Below, piece after piece: positions 61,932 to 64,000 of a stretch of 64,000 bases of DNA. A model generated the notes under the pieces. The model saw only the letters and a program-made list of their open reading frames with translations. It had not been told where the DNA came from and searched no databases. Source of the stretch: Viscum album (taxonomy: Eukaryota > Streptophyta > Magnoliopsida > Santalales > Viscaceae); assembly GCA_963277665.1 (NCBI GenBank), contig OY728122.1, positions 1,547,910,868 to 1,547,974,867 on the forward strand, read 5' to 3'. A program made the position numbers and the translations under genes. The stretch's first letter is position 1, and each line of letters begins with the position of its first letter.

Positions 61932-62137
61932 GGTAGTCCCACAATCAAATCATAAATATTTGATCTTTTTCAAATTAAAAAAAACATTTTCCATGTTGGT
62001 TCCAAATAATTATTTCATTAATTCATGGAACACTTACCAACATGTGTAAGAACATGTTTCTAACTCACCATGGTCTACAAATTATATTACTTCATTCGTA
62101 GCTAAGAAGATTCGGGGAGATCAACTCTAAATCATCA

Positions 62138-62970
62138 TGGTAGATGAATTCAAGGATCTAATTCAAAACGACCAAGGTAACCTCAAATACCCATTGTTGG
62201 AGGTTTTGGATAGATAATTACTTGAACTTGAGGTGTATATTACCGAATTTTATAATGATATAGTAGAGGTACAAAATGATATTTTACACCTGCATCGGTA
62301 AGAAGAAAAAAATATTTTAGAGTATAACAAATATCATGTGAAGGAACTCAAAGAGGCCAAAGAAAGACTAATGGTTATTATTTCAAGGCTAAGAGAATAG
62401 GTATTTTATACCAAAGATAAATCAGAGCCAGATGTACATGTAGGGGATCAAAATGATTTGAATGAGTTCAGGAAAGAGTGTGAAGAACAACATCAACTCC
62501 AAAATGAAGAAGATCTAGAACCATTTAAGTGAGAAACAACTAACATCGTTTAATTTGAAGAAAAAATAAGGGAGCCTGACTGCCTGACTCTATCTTCTAT
62601 AACTCAACTCAAAGAGGTGATTTCAAATGAAGAAGTTATTGAAGATGAAAAAAATCAGGGAGACGATATTTTCTGGAACTCATTGTCTTCTACTTTTATT
62701 AAAAATGAATTTTGTATCACCTCACCATGTTTTAACACTCGTTATTAGGTCAAAACATATATTTCCTTGGTGTTTGAGGAAGAAAAATATGATTCAAATG
62801 AAGAAAATAAAATGGAACTCCCTGATCTTGTTGAACACATATGAAAAGGAGTTCAAGAGGATACAAAAGTTAATTTTCTTATGGATAATGAGATGCATGA
62901 TACTCACATTAAATGGGATGCAATTGATTTTTATTATTCATTATTTAATTATTTTCAAATAGAAAAATAA
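62138..62970 (+). pseudogene. E7 ORF of unknown function, about 280 codons with seven stops
   Basis: From ATG 62138 one frame persists for about 830 bp with no frameshift. It is interrupted by seven stops, each explained by a single C-to-T change from CAA, CAG or CGA. The product is acidic and largely helical: MVDEFKDLIQNDQGNLKYPL at the start, a coiled-coil-like part (VKELKEAKERLMVIISRLRE), Glu/Asp-rich segments (NEFRKECEEQHQLQNEEDLE, SNEEVIEDEKNQGDD), and a more ordered end (DNEMHDTHIKWDAIDFYYSL). No Gag, knuckle, protease, RT, integrase, signal peptide or membrane segment was recognised. It occupies the gag position right after the PBS. It could be a diverged structural protein or an acquired gene; I do not know its function. 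Confidence 0.55.
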
Positions 62971-63439
62971 TATTAAATTACATTTAATTATTCCAGGGAT
63001 GCACCATATCTTGGGAAAGCACTAGAAAATGAAGGAGAAATTATACAAGTGGAAACTATGAAATAGGAGGACTTGTTAATTGTCCTAACTTCACCATGCA
63101 TGTTTTATATCATTACAATGTGGGTGGAAATGGTATAATATATCCATGGAGTACTTAACTAAATGAAGCAAGTGAATTATTGAAGGAATAATTATTTTTT
63201 GTTCATGAAAATGAAACATCACCCACAATCAGACTGGGGATAACCGATTAGAACTTCCCCTCTAAAGGTAGTCAAAATCCACGACCCACATGGGGGATTA
63301 AACAACGATTTATCTTTTTTTCTCATTTAAACTCTATTTTATGATTATTAAATAACTTTAATTTTTTTACCTTTTTAGGTTTTCATAGTGAAACACTTAG
63401 GATCTTAACTCAATGTTACACTACAAATAATTCTGGTTG

Positions 63440-64000
63440 TACCTCTATTTTATACATACATGTTTTTTGTTAATCAACTAAAAATAATCTTAAATGTTAA
63501 ATCCATATGAATTAAAAAAGGAAATGAAATCATTTAAGTGTTGGGGAGGGAACATATTTAGTTTAGTATTTTAATTTCTTCTTTGTTTTACTATTTTTAT
63601 AAAAAATCATTTTCTAGATATTTCAGTATTTATTTTTAAAAGTAATTGTGTTGTCATATATTTTGATCTGAAATGATTTTCATTTCACATTTTCAAACCC
63701 AGGTCAATGATTGAACCAATATATTCCACGAAATTGAGCTTAAATTAATGCTTAAATGAATTTGTTCCATGTTCAAATCATTTGAAATTACATGAAAAGT
63801 ACTCTGATTTTTAAATCCCATGCTACATCTCACTGTGTATTTTTTTGAACTAACATTCCTATGAAGCTTATTTAATATTTTCTTTATATTCATTACATTC
63901 AAGTTATTTTTATGGAACAAGACCATGAATGATTTAACTAGAATTTGATTTATTCCTATCAAAACATGAGGGTTATAGGTACTTATGATTTAAATGACTG
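63440..64000 (+). other. E7 post-ORF region homologous to E5 3' region
   Basis: It aligns collinearly with the minus strand of about 33,270-32,790 in E5, including the PPT-like TTAAGTGTTGGGGAGG (63,534-63,549). Many substitutions show that E7 belongs to a related, not identical, family or is much older. Confidence 0.8.

Larger units (their letters stand above)
60371..64000 (+). mobile_element. E7: non-autonomous Athila-related element, cut by right window edge
   Basis: In plus orientation: an LTR (about 60,371-61,909) with a TATA box, a decayed tRNA-Asp-type PBS (61,914), an unrecognised ORF (62,138-62,970), and from 63,440 to the window end a region collinear with the post-pol part of E5 (shared AAGTGT[T/G]GGGGAGGGAAC, AATTTGATYTATTCC, TCAAAACATGAGGGTT). 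Only about 1.6 kb separates the PBS from the post-pol region, against about 6 kb in E5, so gag-pol is absent. The LTR start is uncertain. The 3' LTR is outside the window. Confidence 0.7.

Overview
The window looks like repeat-rich intergenic DNA from a large flowering-plant nuclear genome. It is AT-rich. I find no host gene, no intact cellular ORF, no rRNA or genuine tRNA gene, and no CRISPR array. Almost everything assignable is a retrotransposon: plant Ty3/gypsy elements (chromovirus-like and Athila-like), a LINE and a probable SINE. Many are nested, with exact LTR ends and 5-bp target-site duplications (TSDs). The organism call rests on these element families and on plant-type primer-binding sites (PBS). 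I cannot name a species.

Layout. (1) 1 to about 5.6 kb: minus-strand chromovirus-like gypsy element (E1), with decayed gag, protease and RT, a PBS at 2861 and a 5' LTR starting at 2874. The left window edge cuts it. (2) About 5.6-8.0 kb: plus-strand LTR-like tract (E2) ending in a decayed PBS. (3) 8.0-12.3 kb: AT-rich, unassigned. (4) 12.3-14.6 kb: plus-strand LINE relic with an ORF1 of DUF4283 plus zinc-knuckle type and the first codons of ORF2. (5) 14,595-26,210: old plus-strand element (E3) with 4.7-kb LTRs, TSD GATAT and only 2.2 kb of non-coding interior. It is LARD-like and carries a tRNA-derived SINE-like insert. (6) 26.2-29.6 kb: unassigned. (7) 29,598 to about 59.8 kb: an old plus-strand chromovirus (E4) split by two younger insertions. 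Its pol reads across the second insertion in one frame.

(8) E5, 30,053-40,944: a nearly complete minus-strand Athila-type element, TSD TCTAA, inserted in the 5' LTR of E4. (9) E6, 46,826-57,316: a minus-strand element, TSD CCATG, with 3.9-4.0-kb LTRs and a gag-only interior (TR-GAG type), inserted in the RT of E4. (10) About 60.4 kb to the right edge: a plus-strand non-autonomous Athila relative (E7). Its gag-pol position holds an unrecognised coiled-coil/acidic ORF of about 280 codons.

How the parts relate. E4 was there before E5 and E6. E5 and E6 have nearly identical LTR pairs, so they look much younger than E3, whose LTRs have clearly diverged. E6, E3 and E7 lack an identifiable pol and would have needed enzymes in trans. 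The items most worth following up are the E7 ORF, the architecture of the E6 LTR (GC-rich leader, possible intron made of TAA repeats, hairpin tandem repeat) and a conserved GCGTACGTAC-containing motif shared by otherwise decayed LTRs.
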